Shown: piece after piece, positions 26,413-33,534 of the stretch
How the letters are laid out: the number at the start of each line of letters is the position of its first letter
Position numbering within the stretch: position 1 is the first letter of the stretch
DNA from: Lutibacter sp.
Lineage (GTDB): Bacteria > Bacteroidota > Bacteroidia > Flavobacteriales > Flavobacteriaceae
Assembly: GCA_014859175.1 (NCBI GenBank)
Contig: JACUUQ010000004.1
Location: 1 to 38,244 of the forward strand
Length of the DNA: 38,244 nt
Reading direction: 5' to 3'
The notes under the pieces: generated by a model
The model's database searches: none
Seen by the model: only the letters and a program-made list of their open reading frames with translations
Told to the model about the DNA's origin: nothing
Program-made: the position numbers and the translations under genes

Positions 26413-26457
26413 CTATTTTTTTATTTTCCCCAACCCTAAAGGGCGATAAAAAAATAG
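26413..26457. terminator. Hairpin with perfect 12-nt arms
   Basis: CTATTTTTTTAT and ATAAAAAAATAG form a perfect 12-bp AT stem. Between them CCCTAAAGGG gives a second small G:C hairpin. It lies between the convergent ABC-F and exonuclease genes, so a shared terminator is the simplest reading, although the stem lacks the usual G:C base. Confidence 0.5.
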
Positions 26458-26511
26458 CTTTGTACACTAACAATTGAAAATACCAACTTTCCAAAATACC
26501 AATATACCTAC

Positions 26512-27231
26512 TTACACGTGAACAATGTTTAGTTCCTCAATTAACGGTTCATTGTTGAATCGCAACAGTAATTGAGCAACGGCAATGGTGTCTTTTTCGC
26601 AATAAACGGCAATGCGGGCAACGTCTTTTTCCTGGTAATAAACGCCGCAAACTTCGCTTCCGCTAATGTCGTCTTTGGGCGAAGGAATATTTAAAATTAA
26701 CGTGAGCAATTTTAGAGAAGTGTAATGTTTATAATCGCCAAATTTCCATAGCTCCATCGTATCTAAATGCCCAATTTCCCAAGGTTTTTTTCCGAATAAA
26801 TTCAGTTTTTCCGGCAAAGCAATTTGGTTGATAATCATTCTGCGGGCGATGTAAGGAAAATCAAATTCTTTTCCATTGTGGGCGCATAAAAGATGCTCGG
26901 GTTTGTTAAAATGGCTTTCCAGCAACTTTTTAAATCCGTTTAAAATTAACGCTTCATCATCGCCAAAAAAAGAGGTAACACGAAATGTTCGGTTTTTTGA
27001 ATTAAAATTGACAAAATAGCCAACGGAGATACAAACGATTTTACCAAATTCGGCCCAAATTCCGGCGCGTTCATAAAATTCATCAGAAGTCACTTCTTCT
27101 TTGCGCTGGTAAGCAGTTTTTTGGGCGAAAAGTTCCTGTTTTTCTTCAGACAATTCAGAAAAATTTTCAACTTCCGGAACGGTTTCAATATCTAAAAATA
27201 GGATGTTTTCGAAATTAAGTTTTGTGTTCAT
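26512..27231 (-). CDS. 3'-5' exonuclease, PolB-exonuclease type (PF10108-like)
   Basis: Exonuclease of 239 residues in the DnaQ-like fold, related to the proofreading domain of family B DNA polymerases. The acidic metal-binding residues are visible: LFLDIETVPE (Asp14, Glu16), CAHNGKEFDFPYIARR with the motif II Asp, and VYCEKDTIAVAQL for motif III. Family proteins are stand-alone and their cellular target is not well defined; repair or nucleic-acid turnover is inferred. The start ATG at 27231 gives MNTKLNFENILFLDIET. Upstream lies a repeat element shared with the four-helix-bundle locus, then the divergent response regulator gene. Confidence 0.87.
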   Translation of the reverse strand: MNTKLNFENILFLDIETVPEVENFSELSEEKQELFAQKTAYQRKEEVTSDEFYERAGIWAEFGKIVCISVGYFVNFNSKNRTFRVTSFFGDDEALILNGFKKLLESHFNKPEHLLCAHNGKEFDFPYIARRMIINQIALPEKLNLFGKKPWEIGHLDTMELWKFGDYKHYTSLKLLTLILNIPSPKDDISGSEVCGVYYQEKDVARIAVYCEKDTIAVAQLLLRFNNEPLIEELNIVHV

Positions 27232-27273
27232 TGCCCTTTTTTGATATAAATGTACTAATTAAATTGAATTAAT

Positions 27274-27410
27274 AAGTGCCTAAAGTACTTAAAGTGAGCT
27301 AAAGTGCCTAAAGTTGAGAAAGAGGAAGTGCCTAAAGTTAAATGTACTTGAATTGAACTGAGAATAAAATAACTATAGGAACTCTAAACGCTATGCACTT
27401 TAAGTACTTT
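27274..27410. repeat. Solo copy of the AGTGCCTAAAGT repeat, without protein gene
   Basis: The first 42 nt (27274-27315) are the exact reverse complement of 35729-35770 in the array beside the four-helix-bundle gene. A further AAGTGCCTAAAGTT follows about 20 bp later. At the far end CACTTTAAGTACTTT (27396-27410) is the perfect 15-nt inverse of 27282-27296, so the element has inverted ends about 85 to 100 bp apart. It fills most of the gap between the exonuclease and the divergent response regulator gene, and part of their promoter space. Confidence 0.85.
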
Positions 27411-27542
27411 TTTTTTAAATTAAGCTATTGTAAGTTTTATGTTATCTTAATGTTATAATTTTAAATTATGGTTATCTTTTGCACAGTAAAAGTAAATTAT
27501 GACTACTTTTGACTGCTTTTAAGACATAAAACAGCATCAATT

Positions 27543-28238
27543 ATGAAAAATTCTGATATTAAAATATTGTTGGTTGATGATGAGCCGGATGTTTTAGAGA
27601 TTGTTGGTTACAACCTGAAAAATGAAGGCTATAAAATTTATACCGCCAAAAATGGTATTGAAGCAGTTGAAAGCGCAAAAAAACACGAGCCGCATTTAAT
27701 TATTTTAGACATTATGATGCCCGAAATGGACGGCATTGAAGCCTGTGAAAAAATTAGGGCAACTAGAGGTTTGGAAAATGTGTTAATCACTTTTTTTACG
27801 GCACGCAGTGAGGATTATTCGCAAATGGCCGGTTTTGATGTTGGGGCAGATGATTATATCACCAAGCCCATAAAACCCAAAGTGCTGATCAGCAAAATAA
27901 AGGCGCTCTTGCGAAGGGTTGACGATGTTAGCAATTCCGAAACAGAAAAAATAAAAATAGGCGACTTTATTATTGACCGTGAAGAATATGTGATTATTAA
28001 AAATGGCGAAAAAATGTCGCTTCCCCGAAAAGAATTTGAACTTTTTGCGCTGTTGGCTTCAAAACCCGGAAAAGTTTTTAAACGCGATGATATTTTGAAC
28101 CAGGTTTGGGGTAATGAAGTGGTTGTTGGCGGCAGAACCATTGATGTTCACATCAGAAAATTGCGCGAAAAATTGGGCGATGATAATTTTAAAACCATCA
28201 AAGGCGTTGGGTACAAATTTGTGATTGATGAAGATTAA
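27543..28238 (+). CDS. OmpR/PhoB-family response regulator
   Basis: DNA-binding response regulator of 231 residues. The receiver domain (1-120) has the acidic pair VDDEPD at 12-13, the phosphorylated Asp56 in LIILDIMMPEMDG and the switch lysine in DDYITKPIKP. The winged-helix output domain (135-231) has SLPRKEFELFALLASKPGKVF and GGRTIDVHIRKLREKLGDDNFKTIKGVGYKF. It overlaps the kinase gene by 11 nt, so the pair is co-expressed. It resembles PhoB/PhoP-type regulators, but no phosphate genes are nearby, so the signal is not assigned. Confidence 0.93.
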   Translation: MKNSDIKILLVDDEPDVLEIVGYNLKNEGYKIYTAKNGIEAVESAKKHEPHLIILDIMMPEMDGIEACEKIRATRGLENVLITFFTARSEDYSQMAGFDVGADDYITKPIKPKVLISKIKALLRRVDDVSNSETEKIKIGDFIIDREEYVIIKNGEKMSLPRKEFELFALLASKPGKVFKRDDILNQVWGNEVVVGGRTIDVHIRKLREKLGDDNFKTIKGVGYKFVIDED

Positions 28239-29277
28239 AAAAACATATTATTTTGCTTTTTGGTCATCGGTTTACATCACTGCTTTTACAGCTATTGCCT
28301 CAGTTTTATTGACTTATTTTTTATTTAACATTACGCTTAATTTTGGCTATATCCTACTTTATCTCGCCGTCGTTTTTATGGTTACCTTTATAATAACCCA
28401 ATTTCGTTTGGAGAAATTTATTTTTAAGCGCATCAAAAAGATATACGACAGCGTTTCCATTTTAGACACCTCCGATTTCAACAAAACGCCCATTACCACT
28501 GATATTGACACACTGTCAAGAGATGTGCAGACTTTTGCAAAAAACAAGCAACTTCAAATTAAAAATTTAAATTTAAGGGAAGATTACCGAAGAGAGTTTT
28601 TGGGGAATATTTCACACGAACTGAAAACGCCGCTGTTCACCGTTCAGGGCTATTTGCTCACTTTAGAAGGTGGCGCCATCAACGATAAAAAACTCAGCAA
28701 AAAATACATAAAAAGAGCCAATAAAGGTGTTGAACGGCTTATTGCCATCGTAAAAGATCTGGACTTGATTTCAAAACTGGAATCGGCCGATTTACATTTG
28801 AACAAAGAACCTTTTGATGTGGTTGCATTGGTTCAAAACGTGTTTGATTTGCTTGAAATGAAAGCAAAAAAACGAAATATCACCCTTACTTTCAATAAAA
28901 AATACCGATTTCCAATTATGGCCATTGGCGATGAGGAACGCATTGAACAGGTGCTCACAAACCTGCTGGTAAACTCCATAAAATACGGTAAACTAGACGG
29001 CACAACAACAGTAAGCATTGAACCGCTTCGAAAAGACAAGCTGCTTGTTAAAGTGAAGGACGATGGCGAAGGCATTGAATCCAAACACATGTCAAGAATT
29101 TTTGAGCGTTTTTACAGGGTAGATTCCAGCCGGTCAAGAGAGCAAGGCGGTTCGGGATTGGGGCTTGCCATTGTAAAACACATTATTGAAGCGCATGACG
29201 AAGCTATTTTTGCGGAGAGCGAATTCAAAAAAGGGGCCACATTTTCATTCACCCTCGAAAAGTTTGAACAACTCTAA
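28228..29277 (+). CDS. Sensor histidine kinase, PhoR-like
   Basis: Membrane kinase of 349 residues from the ATG at 28228 (MKIKKTYYFAF); the track start is the preceding TTG. Two transmembrane helices lie within residues 8-60 with only a very short segment between them, so there is almost no periplasmic sensor domain. A linker follows, then the H box FLGNISHELKTPLF, N box LTNLLVNSIKYG, G1 DDGEGI and G2 GSGLGLAIV. It phosphorylates the regulator encoded just upstream. With no large sensor domain it probably senses within the membrane or through a partner; this is inference. Its 3' end overlaps the convergent glycosyltransferase by 33 bp. Confidence 0.93.
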   Translation: MKIKKTYYFAFWSSVYITAFTAIASVLLTYFLFNITLNFGYILLYLAVVFMVTFIITQFRLEKFIFKRIKKIYDSVSILDTSDFNKTPITTDIDTLSRDVQTFAKNKQLQIKNLNLREDYRREFLGNISHELKTPLFTVQGYLLTLEGGAINDKKLSKKYIKRANKGVERLIAIVKDLDLISKLESADLHLNKEPFDVVALVQNVFDLLEMKAKKRNITLTFNKKYRFPIMAIGDEERIEQVLTNLLVNSIKYGKLDGTTTVSIEPLRKDKLLVKVKDDGEGIESKHMSRIFERFYRVDSSRSREQGGSGLGLAIVKHIIEAHDEAIFAESEFKKGATFSFTLEKFEQL

Positions 29278-30258
29278 ATCAACTGTTGAAGCAGCTTTTT
29301 TGAATCCTGAAAAATTGCTTAAATCACCTAATTTCGCTACCGTAAATTCATCCTGCTTTGCATAAGGCGCCACCCAGTTTTCCTGTAACCTTTTCGCCAA
29401 ATATTCCTGCTCAAATTGTCCGGGCGTAGGAATAAAAAAAGCCTTTTTTCCCAATGCCGCCAAATCCATAATGGTTGAATAGCCCGAACGCGCAATCACC
29501 GCATTACTTTGGTTTATGGCGTCTTCCAACTCATTGGCCAATAAATAATTTAGGATTTTGAAATTGTTTGGCGCCTTAATCTCCAAAGTGTTGTTTAAAA
29601 TGCCCCTCACCATCAAAATTTTGCCGTTAAAATGCTGAAATTCCTTCAATAATTTATTTTCAAGCAAGGTTCTTTGCGGTTCCGGACCGGAAAGCAACAA
29701 CAAAAAATCGTATTTAATTTCGAGCTGTTTTGGTTGAAAACGGCTTAATATTCCCAAGTATTTCAGGTTGAAATGATGCTTTTTCAAATGTCCCAAAACT
29801 CCAGAAAAATTGAAAACTCCTTCCACATCCGGCACCCAGCATTCGTCGAATTTTTTGATGAAATGCTGATGGATTTGTGAGGTGATAAAAGTGGTTTTTC
29901 CCGACAACACATTTAATTGATGCGTAACATACACCGAAGGCACTTTTTTGCTATAAACGCCAAACCGATTGTCGGAAATAATTCCTGCAATGTTTTCTTT
30001 TTCAATCAGTTGTGAGACCATTTTTCGTTCCTTTCTGATCGCTGAAATGATGCATGGAATTTGCAACAGCAGTTTAAGTTTTAGGTTTTTTCCTTTTTTT
30101 GGGTAGCTAATATTGTAGGGTGGCAATTCAACACTTTTCAACAAGGGAAATTCTTTTTGAAGCAACAGCAATGCGTCGCCATCACTTGCCAAAACAGGTT
30201 CGTAATTGACTTTCAGCAACGCATTAATGATGGGAATACAGCGCGTGGCGTGTCCCAA
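29245..30258 (-). CDS. MurG-like glycosyltransferase (GT28-type fold), atypical start
   Basis: Two-domain GT-B glycosyltransferase of about 340 residues. The C-terminal half has FLLLLSGPEPQRT and the donor-binding segment SNAVIARSGYSTIMDLAALGKKAFFIPTPGQFEQEYLA, typical of MurG-type and related UDP-sugar transferases. Donor and acceptor cannot be told. The only ordinary start codon is the TTG at 30258 (MGHATRC). However, the open frame upstream encodes KKILVAPLNWGLGHATRC, which looks like the real first strand and glycine loop of the family. That frame runs back to the purD stop codon (TAA, 30294-30292) without any ATG, GTG or TTG except this one. The real start is therefore uncertain; it may be a non-standard codon or follow re-initiation from purD. 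Confidence 0.82.
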   Translation of the reverse strand: MGHATRCIPIINALLKVNYEPVLASDGDALLLLQKEFPLLKSVELPPYNISYPKKGKNLKLKLLLQIPCIISAIRKERKMVSQLIEKENIAGIISDNRFGVYSKKVPSVYVTHQLNVLSGKTTFITSQIHQHFIKKFDECWVPDVEGVFNFSGVLGHLKKHHFNLKYLGILSRFQPKQLEIKYDFLLLLSGPEPQRTLLENKLLKEFQHFNGKILMVRGILNNTLEIKAPNNFKILNYLLANELEDAINQSNAVIARSGYSTIMDLAALGKKAFFIPTPGQFEQEYLAKRLQENWVAPYAKQDEFTVAKLGDLSNFSGFKKAASTVDLELFKLFEGE

Positions 30259-30291
30259 TCCCCAATTTAAGGGCGCAACAAGAATTTTTTT

Positions 30292-31563
30292 TTAGAGGTC
30301 AAAACCAATATCTTTTCTGAAATTCATCTTGTCAAAACAAATTTTATCGATGTTTTGATACGATTTTTTAAGCGCTTCTTTAAAATCGGCGCCAAAAGAA
30401 GTCATTGCCAACACGCGGCCGCCATTGGTCACCACGTCATTGTTTTTATTGGTGGTGCCTGCGTGAAATGCGATAGAACCTTCCACTTTATCCAAGCCAT
30501 AAATCACTTTTCCCTTTTCGTAGCTTTCGGGATAACCGCCAGAAACCACCATCACGGTGCAAGCGCTTTCTGTTACAAATTCAATGGTTTTGGTGTGCAG
30601 TTCATTTTTTCCGGCAGCGATGAGCAATTCCAAAAAATCACTTTTTATTCTTGGAAGTACCACTTCACTTTCGGGATCGCCCATTCGGCAATTGTATTCT
30701 ATCACTTTTGGTTCGTCACCCACTTTAATGATTCCGAAGAAAATAAAACCTTTGTACGGAATGTTGTCTTTTTGCAAGCCTTCCACCGTTGGTTTTATCA
30801 CTTGCGCTTCAATTTTATTCATAAACGCTTCATCAGCAAAAGGAACAGGAGAAACTGCGCCCATGCCGCCGGTATTCAATCCTTTATCGCCTTCGCCAAT
30901 ACGTTTGTAATCTTTCGCGTTGGGAAAATTTACATAACTTTTTCCGTCGGTCAGCACAAAACAGCTCAATTCGATGCCGTCCAAAAATTCTTCAATCACC
31001 ACTTTGCTGCTTGCTGCGCCAAACTTTTCATTGGCCAGCATTTCTTTCAATTCGTCCTTTGCTTCCTGCAAATCATTCAAAATCAACACACCTTTTCCCT
31101 GAGCCAATCCGTCGGCTTTTAAAACATAAGGCGGATTTAAGGTTTCCAAAAACTGAAAACCTTCCTCCAAATTATTTTTGGTGAAACTTTTATAGGCTGC
31201 GGTTGGTATGTGGTGACGCACCATAAATTCTTTGGCAAATTCCTTGCTGCCTTCCAGTTGCGCCGCCAATTTTTGCGGTCCGATAACGGCCACATTTTTC
31301 AATTCGGGATCGTTTAAAAAGAAATCGTGGATGCCTTTTACCAAAGGATCTTCCGGGCCCACAACCACCAATTCAATTTCTTGTCCCAAAACAAGTTCTT
31401 TTATCGATTCAAAATCGGTTGGCTGTATTTTTATATTGACACCCAATTGATCGGTTCCTTCATTTCCCGGCGCGATAAATAATTGCGTTAACAAATCACT
31501 TTGCGCTATTTTCCAGGCCAATGCATGTTCCCTTCCCCCCGAACCTAAAATTAATACATTCAT
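30292..31563 (-). CDS. purD: Phosphoribosylamine-glycine ligase (GAR synthetase)
   Basis: Enzyme of 423 residues that joins glycine to 5-phosphoribosylamine using ATP, the second step of purine synthesis. The N-terminus MNVLILGSGGREHALAWKIAQS is diagnostic, and VVGPEDPLVKGI is also conserved. The ATP-grasp region has PYVLKADGLAQGKGVLI, EEFLDGIELSCFVLTDG, NTGGMGAVSPVPF and the metal-binding EYNCRMGDPESEVVLPR. Length is normal. It lies 29 bp after the DUF6909 gene on the same strand, and the glycosyltransferase frame begins directly after its stop, in the same frame. Other purine genes are not in the window. Confidence 0.97.
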   Translation of the reverse strand: MNVLILGSGGREHALAWKIAQSDLLTQLFIAPGNEGTDQLGVNIKIQPTDFESIKELVLGQEIELVVVGPEDPLVKGIHDFFLNDPELKNVAVIGPQKLAAQLEGSKEFAKEFMVRHHIPTAAYKSFTKNNLEEGFQFLETLNPPYVLKADGLAQGKGVLILNDLQEAKDELKEMLANEKFGAASSKVVIEEFLDGIELSCFVLTDGKSYVNFPNAKDYKRIGEGDKGLNTGGMGAVSPVPFADEAFMNKIEAQVIKPTVEGLQKDNIPYKGFIFFGIIKVGDEPKVIEYNCRMGDPESEVVLPRIKSDFLELLIAAGKNELHTKTIEFVTESACTVMVVSGGYPESYEKGKVIYGLDKVEGSIAFHAGTTNKNNDVVTNGGRVLAMTSFGADFKEALKKSYQNIDKICFDKMNFRKDIGFDL

Positions 31564-31592
31564 GTTTTATCTCTTTTTTATGCTGAAAAACC

Positions 31593-33281
31593 TTAAAATA
31601 TTTGTTCCAATATTTTTTGTGTGATGACATAAGTTGGACGAACGCCTGTGGTTCCCAAACCTCCTGAAGCCAAGGTGCTTCCTGTTTCCAACGGATTGTC
31701 CGATGCGTAATACGCATAGCGAACCTTCACATTCTCGGAAATATTTCCCCTAATTTTTGAAGCCGCCTGAATTGCTTTTTGATAATGCGCACCTTCCATT
31801 TCAAGTCCGGTCACTTTCCATGTCGAATTGTAAAAGAATTTCAAAATATCCTTATTTTGAAGCGATGTTCCCAAAACCGTCACCATTGCACCGGTATAAA
31901 CATCAACGCCGCAACCTTCAAACATTTTCTTTTTAAGCTGGTTTTTAAAAGGATAATTGTCGGCTGTGCCTTCAAAAATATGGGAAGAAGGAATCATAAT
32001 ATCACCTTTTCCACCTTCTAAAATTCCTGCTTTCCCCATAATTGAAACCGATTCCACATTTAAGTGGTGATTTTTGCCATTTTCATCCGCATAAGGTTTT
32101 AGCAACTCGTCCATCGTTTCATAAGCCTGTTCCCCAAAAGCATAATCCATCACAATAAGCACCGGTTTTTGATCGGTTTCAAGGGAGTTTTCAAACTGAT
32201 AATTCGTTTTGCTGAGGTCTATTTTCTCGGTATCAATAATTTGAACATCAATATAAGTTCCTGAAGTATCTTTTATTTGGGTAAGTCCGTTTTTGGAAGC
32301 ATAAACTTCCACTTGCGCGCGTAAATCTTCATTTTCAGGATCGCTTAACAATTCAAACAAACTAATATTGTCGTTGTCAATGATCTGTTTTGGCAACACC
32401 ACCGGCGCATAAATGGAATTCATCACGCTGTGCATATTGGCGCTAATAATATGGATTGGGCGTTCCATCAGGTTTTTTTCCATCAAAACATCTTTCACAT
32501 TGTTAGCCCAAATTTCGCCATAAATATGATGTCCAATCCGTTCACGCAACACCGGACTAAAAGTGATGGTTCTTTTTAAGTCGTGAACTTTTTCATTGAG
32601 GGCCAAACTTCCAAGCCAAAAAATAATTTGAAAAAACCGGTCCGGATTGTTTTTCTCCTCCAAAATACCGTGAACCAATTGTGTTTCTTCAAAAGTTCGT
32701 CCTAAAATGCTTGCCAAATGCGCCAACATAATGTCGCGTTCATCTCTCGACAGTTTTATGTTGTTCAGCACAACTTCCTCCAATTTTTTCCATTCCCTGT
32801 TGGTTTCATTTCCTTCGCTGATCAACACTTTATCGGCAATTTTATGCGATTCAATGAACAAAAAAGTTAAATGCGTTAACACATCATAGATTTCAGATCT
32901 TCCGCGGATCACCTCAATATTCATTTGCTCTTTATCAATGCGATAACAATTTCTTTTTCTTTTTGGCGGAACAATGGCTTTAAAATGCGATTTCCCGAAG
33001 CCTTCTTCGGAAGTTAAATTGATAAACCTACATTCTTCAATGCCAATAGGTAGCCTTTCAATCACGTAAATTAAGCCATTTAGCTCCACTTTTTCCTCGG
33101 CAATGGTGCCATAAATTTCAGGTCGAAGCAATAGCAACGATTGTCTTAAAGTCTCGCCTGAAATTCCCATAGGTTTGTAAAATCCACGGGTAAATATGTG
33201 GCGCATTGAAATGTATAAACGCTCAATGGCACCTGAAGATTCCTGTGCGCGCGTTCTTTCTTTTATTCTTGAATGTGTCAT
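31593..33281 (-). CDS. DUF6909 family protein with nucleoside-phosphorylase-like C-terminus
   Basis: Soluble protein of 562 residues that I assign to DUF6909, a flavobacterial family without established function. The N-terminal 300 residues are mainly helical and unrecognised (MTHSRIKERTRAQESSGAIE). The C-terminal part has features of the purine nucleoside phosphorylase/MTA-SAH nucleosidase fold: VSIMGKAGILEGGKGDIMIP resembles the glycine-rich and GD-I-P strands, and VTGLEMEGAHYQKAI resembles the V-E-M-E-G ribose-binding motif. It precedes purD by 29 bp on the same strand, so a link to purine metabolism is reasonable, for example as an AMP-nucleosidase-like enzyme. That role is inferred from motif resemblance and context. 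Confidence 0.8.
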   Translation of the reverse strand: MTHSRIKERTRAQESSGAIERLYISMRHIFTRGFYKPMGISGETLRQSLLLLRPEIYGTIAEEKVELNGLIYVIERLPIGIEECRFINLTSEEGFGKSHFKAIVPPKRKRNCYRIDKEQMNIEVIRGRSEIYDVLTHLTFLFIESHKIADKVLISEGNETNREWKKLEEVVLNNIKLSRDERDIMLAHLASILGRTFEETQLVHGILEEKNNPDRFFQIIFWLGSLALNEKVHDLKRTITFSPVLRERIGHHIYGEIWANNVKDVLMEKNLMERPIHIISANMHSVMNSIYAPVVLPKQIIDNDNISLFELLSDPENEDLRAQVEVYASKNGLTQIKDTSGTYIDVQIIDTEKIDLSKTNYQFENSLETDQKPVLIVMDYAFGEQAYETMDELLKPYADENGKNHHLNVESVSIMGKAGILEGGKGDIMIPSSHIFEGTADNYPFKNQLKKKMFEGCGVDVYTGAMVTVLGTSLQNKDILKFFYNSTWKVTGLEMEGAHYQKAIQAASKIRGNISENVKVRYAYYASDNPLETGSTLASGGLGTTGVRPTYVITQKILEQIF

Positions 33282-33534
33282 CTGGTAGTTTTGATGCGTA
33301 AAGATAGTGTTTATTCGTTTAATTGTTTATTTGTTGAGGCGTGTAATCGTTGATTTGTATATTGGTGTTTGGCCTTCGACTGCGCTCAGGGTGCCGGCTT
33401 ATTGGTGTTTTAGTAACTGTTGAATCGTGTAACCGTTTATTCGATAAGATATTTTACTGCCGACAGAAACTGTTTACTTTCCATTAGTTTATTAGTCTCT
33501 ATTCTCTTTTCTTTTTTCTAATTGTTTATTAACC
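33282..33534. other. Intergenic low-complexity region
   Basis: No gene. It has loosely repeated words (CGTTTATTCG, CGTTTAATTG, TTGTTTATTTG) and the second copy of the 21-nt repeat. TATCTTTA on the minus strand, about 20 bp before the DUF6909 ATG, is a near match to the -7 box. Confidence 0.5.
33373..33393 (+). repeat. 21-nt repeat, copy 2
   Basis: Identical over 21 bases to 26347-26367 and in the same orientation, in unrelated intergenic surroundings about 7 kb away. Confidence 0.75.

Noticed and set aside
30355-31122. 255-residue plus-strand ORF opposite purD
   Set aside because: Antisense shadow of a conserved gene; rich in Phe and His as expected from reversed codons, with no family resemblance.
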